From the NCBI GenBank assembly GCA_019243635.1, contig JAFAUB010000032.1, positions 1-64,000 on the forward strand: a stretch of DNA of 64,000 bases, given 5' to 3'. The notes under the pieces are model-generated. The model was not told where the DNA came from, did no database searches, and was given only the letters and a program-made list of their open reading frames with translations. Of the stretch, positions 63,902 to 64,000 are shown piece after piece (within the stretch, counting starts at the first letter, position 1; each line of letters begins with the position of its first letter). The stretch comes from Pseudonocardiales bacterium (lineage in GTDB: Bacteria; Actinomycetota; Actinomycetes; Mycobacteriales; Pseudonocardiaceae). A program made the translations under genes and the position numbers.

Positions 63902-64000
63902 TTCGCGGTCACCTCGTTCGGGACTTCCTCCACCGCCACCAGGTGACGGACGGTGGCAATCATGCCGCGGACCTGGGGGCTGTCCTCCTTGAGCACGCAC
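63898..64000 (-). CDS. rpmD: 50S ribosomal protein L30 (3' part)
   Basis: The last 33 residues and the stop codon of a gene that continues beyond the window. [20 protein letters not shown] is the conserved L30 C-terminal helix region, followed by a short lineage-specific end ([12 protein letters not shown]). The frame is fixed by the GTGA overlap with rplO. Confidence 0.93.
   Translation of the reverse strand, partial: CVLKEDSPQVRGMIATVRHLVAVEEVPNEVTAK

Overview
The window is about 64 kb of a high-GC actinobacterial chromosome with few non-coding stretches, GTG/TTG starts and many stop/start overlaps. The lineage is probably Pseudonocardiales. This is inferred from gene content: a form I CO dehydrogenase operon, SepH, DUF2537, DUF2530, a Mog-MoaE fusion, a conservon and a sacsin-like ATPase next to DUF3027. 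Gene order from about 9.8 to 54.4 kb recalls the Mycobacterium tuberculosis Rv0861c to Rv0896 block from memory (XPB helicase, Rv0862c-type protein, moaC/mog/moaE/moaD, cspB, Rv0876c-type MFS protein, DUF2530, DUF2537, sepH, serC, citA, gltA). That block appears to be an old actinobacterial backbone, interrupted here by lineage-specific insertions.

Layout. 0-4.5 kb: aerobic CO dehydrogenase operon coxM-coxS-coxL with the start of an XdhC/CoxF-type maturation gene. 4.6-5.5 kb: IS630-family remnant. 5.7-9.7 kb: CbbY-like phosphatase, ferredoxin-NADP reductase, DoxX-like protein, mtnA. 9.8-14 kb: two citrate synthases around pdxH, then a RibD-like reductase. 14-16.5 kb: decayed NB-ARC and XRE genes and a long palindrome. 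16.5-24 kb: purC, serC, sepH, a heterodimeric ABC exporter, DUF2537/DUF2530 and an iron box. 24-27.5 kb: DUF805, a decayed DUF222/HNH gene and an XRE regulator with a small partner. 27.5-36 kb: sacsin-like ATPase with DUF3027, glutaminyl cyclase, MFS protein, cold-shock protein, acyl-CoA synthetase. 36-41 kb: 42-bp repeats around a DUF559 fragment, a TOBE regulator, molybdenum-cofactor genes, and secreted and cell-wall proteins. 41-54.4 kb: Rv0862c-like protein, a six-gene conservon (A1-B1-C-D-A2-B2) and XPB helicase. 54.4-58.1 kb: sugar-type ABC importer. 58.1-59.4 kb: degraded region. 59.4-64 kb: esterase, map, adk, secY, rplO and the end of rpmD.

Functional links. The molybdenum-cofactor genes could supply the molybdopterin needed by CO dehydrogenase, and the TOBE regulator beside moaD may sense molybdate. 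The conservon is probably a G-protein-like membrane signalling complex with a second kinase/roadblock pair, in which the second kinase lacks the usual phospho-acceptor histidine. The map-adk-secY-rplO-rpmD run is the classical ribosomal/secretion operon.

Two recurrent architectural themes stand out. One is perfect or near-perfect palindromes of 21-27 bp per arm at gene borders. The other is short tandem duplications (15-42 bp) at gene edges, two of which duplicate a start codon and create tiny upstream ORFs. No rRNA, tRNA or CRISPR array was seen. All family calls come from reading the sequence; no database search was run.
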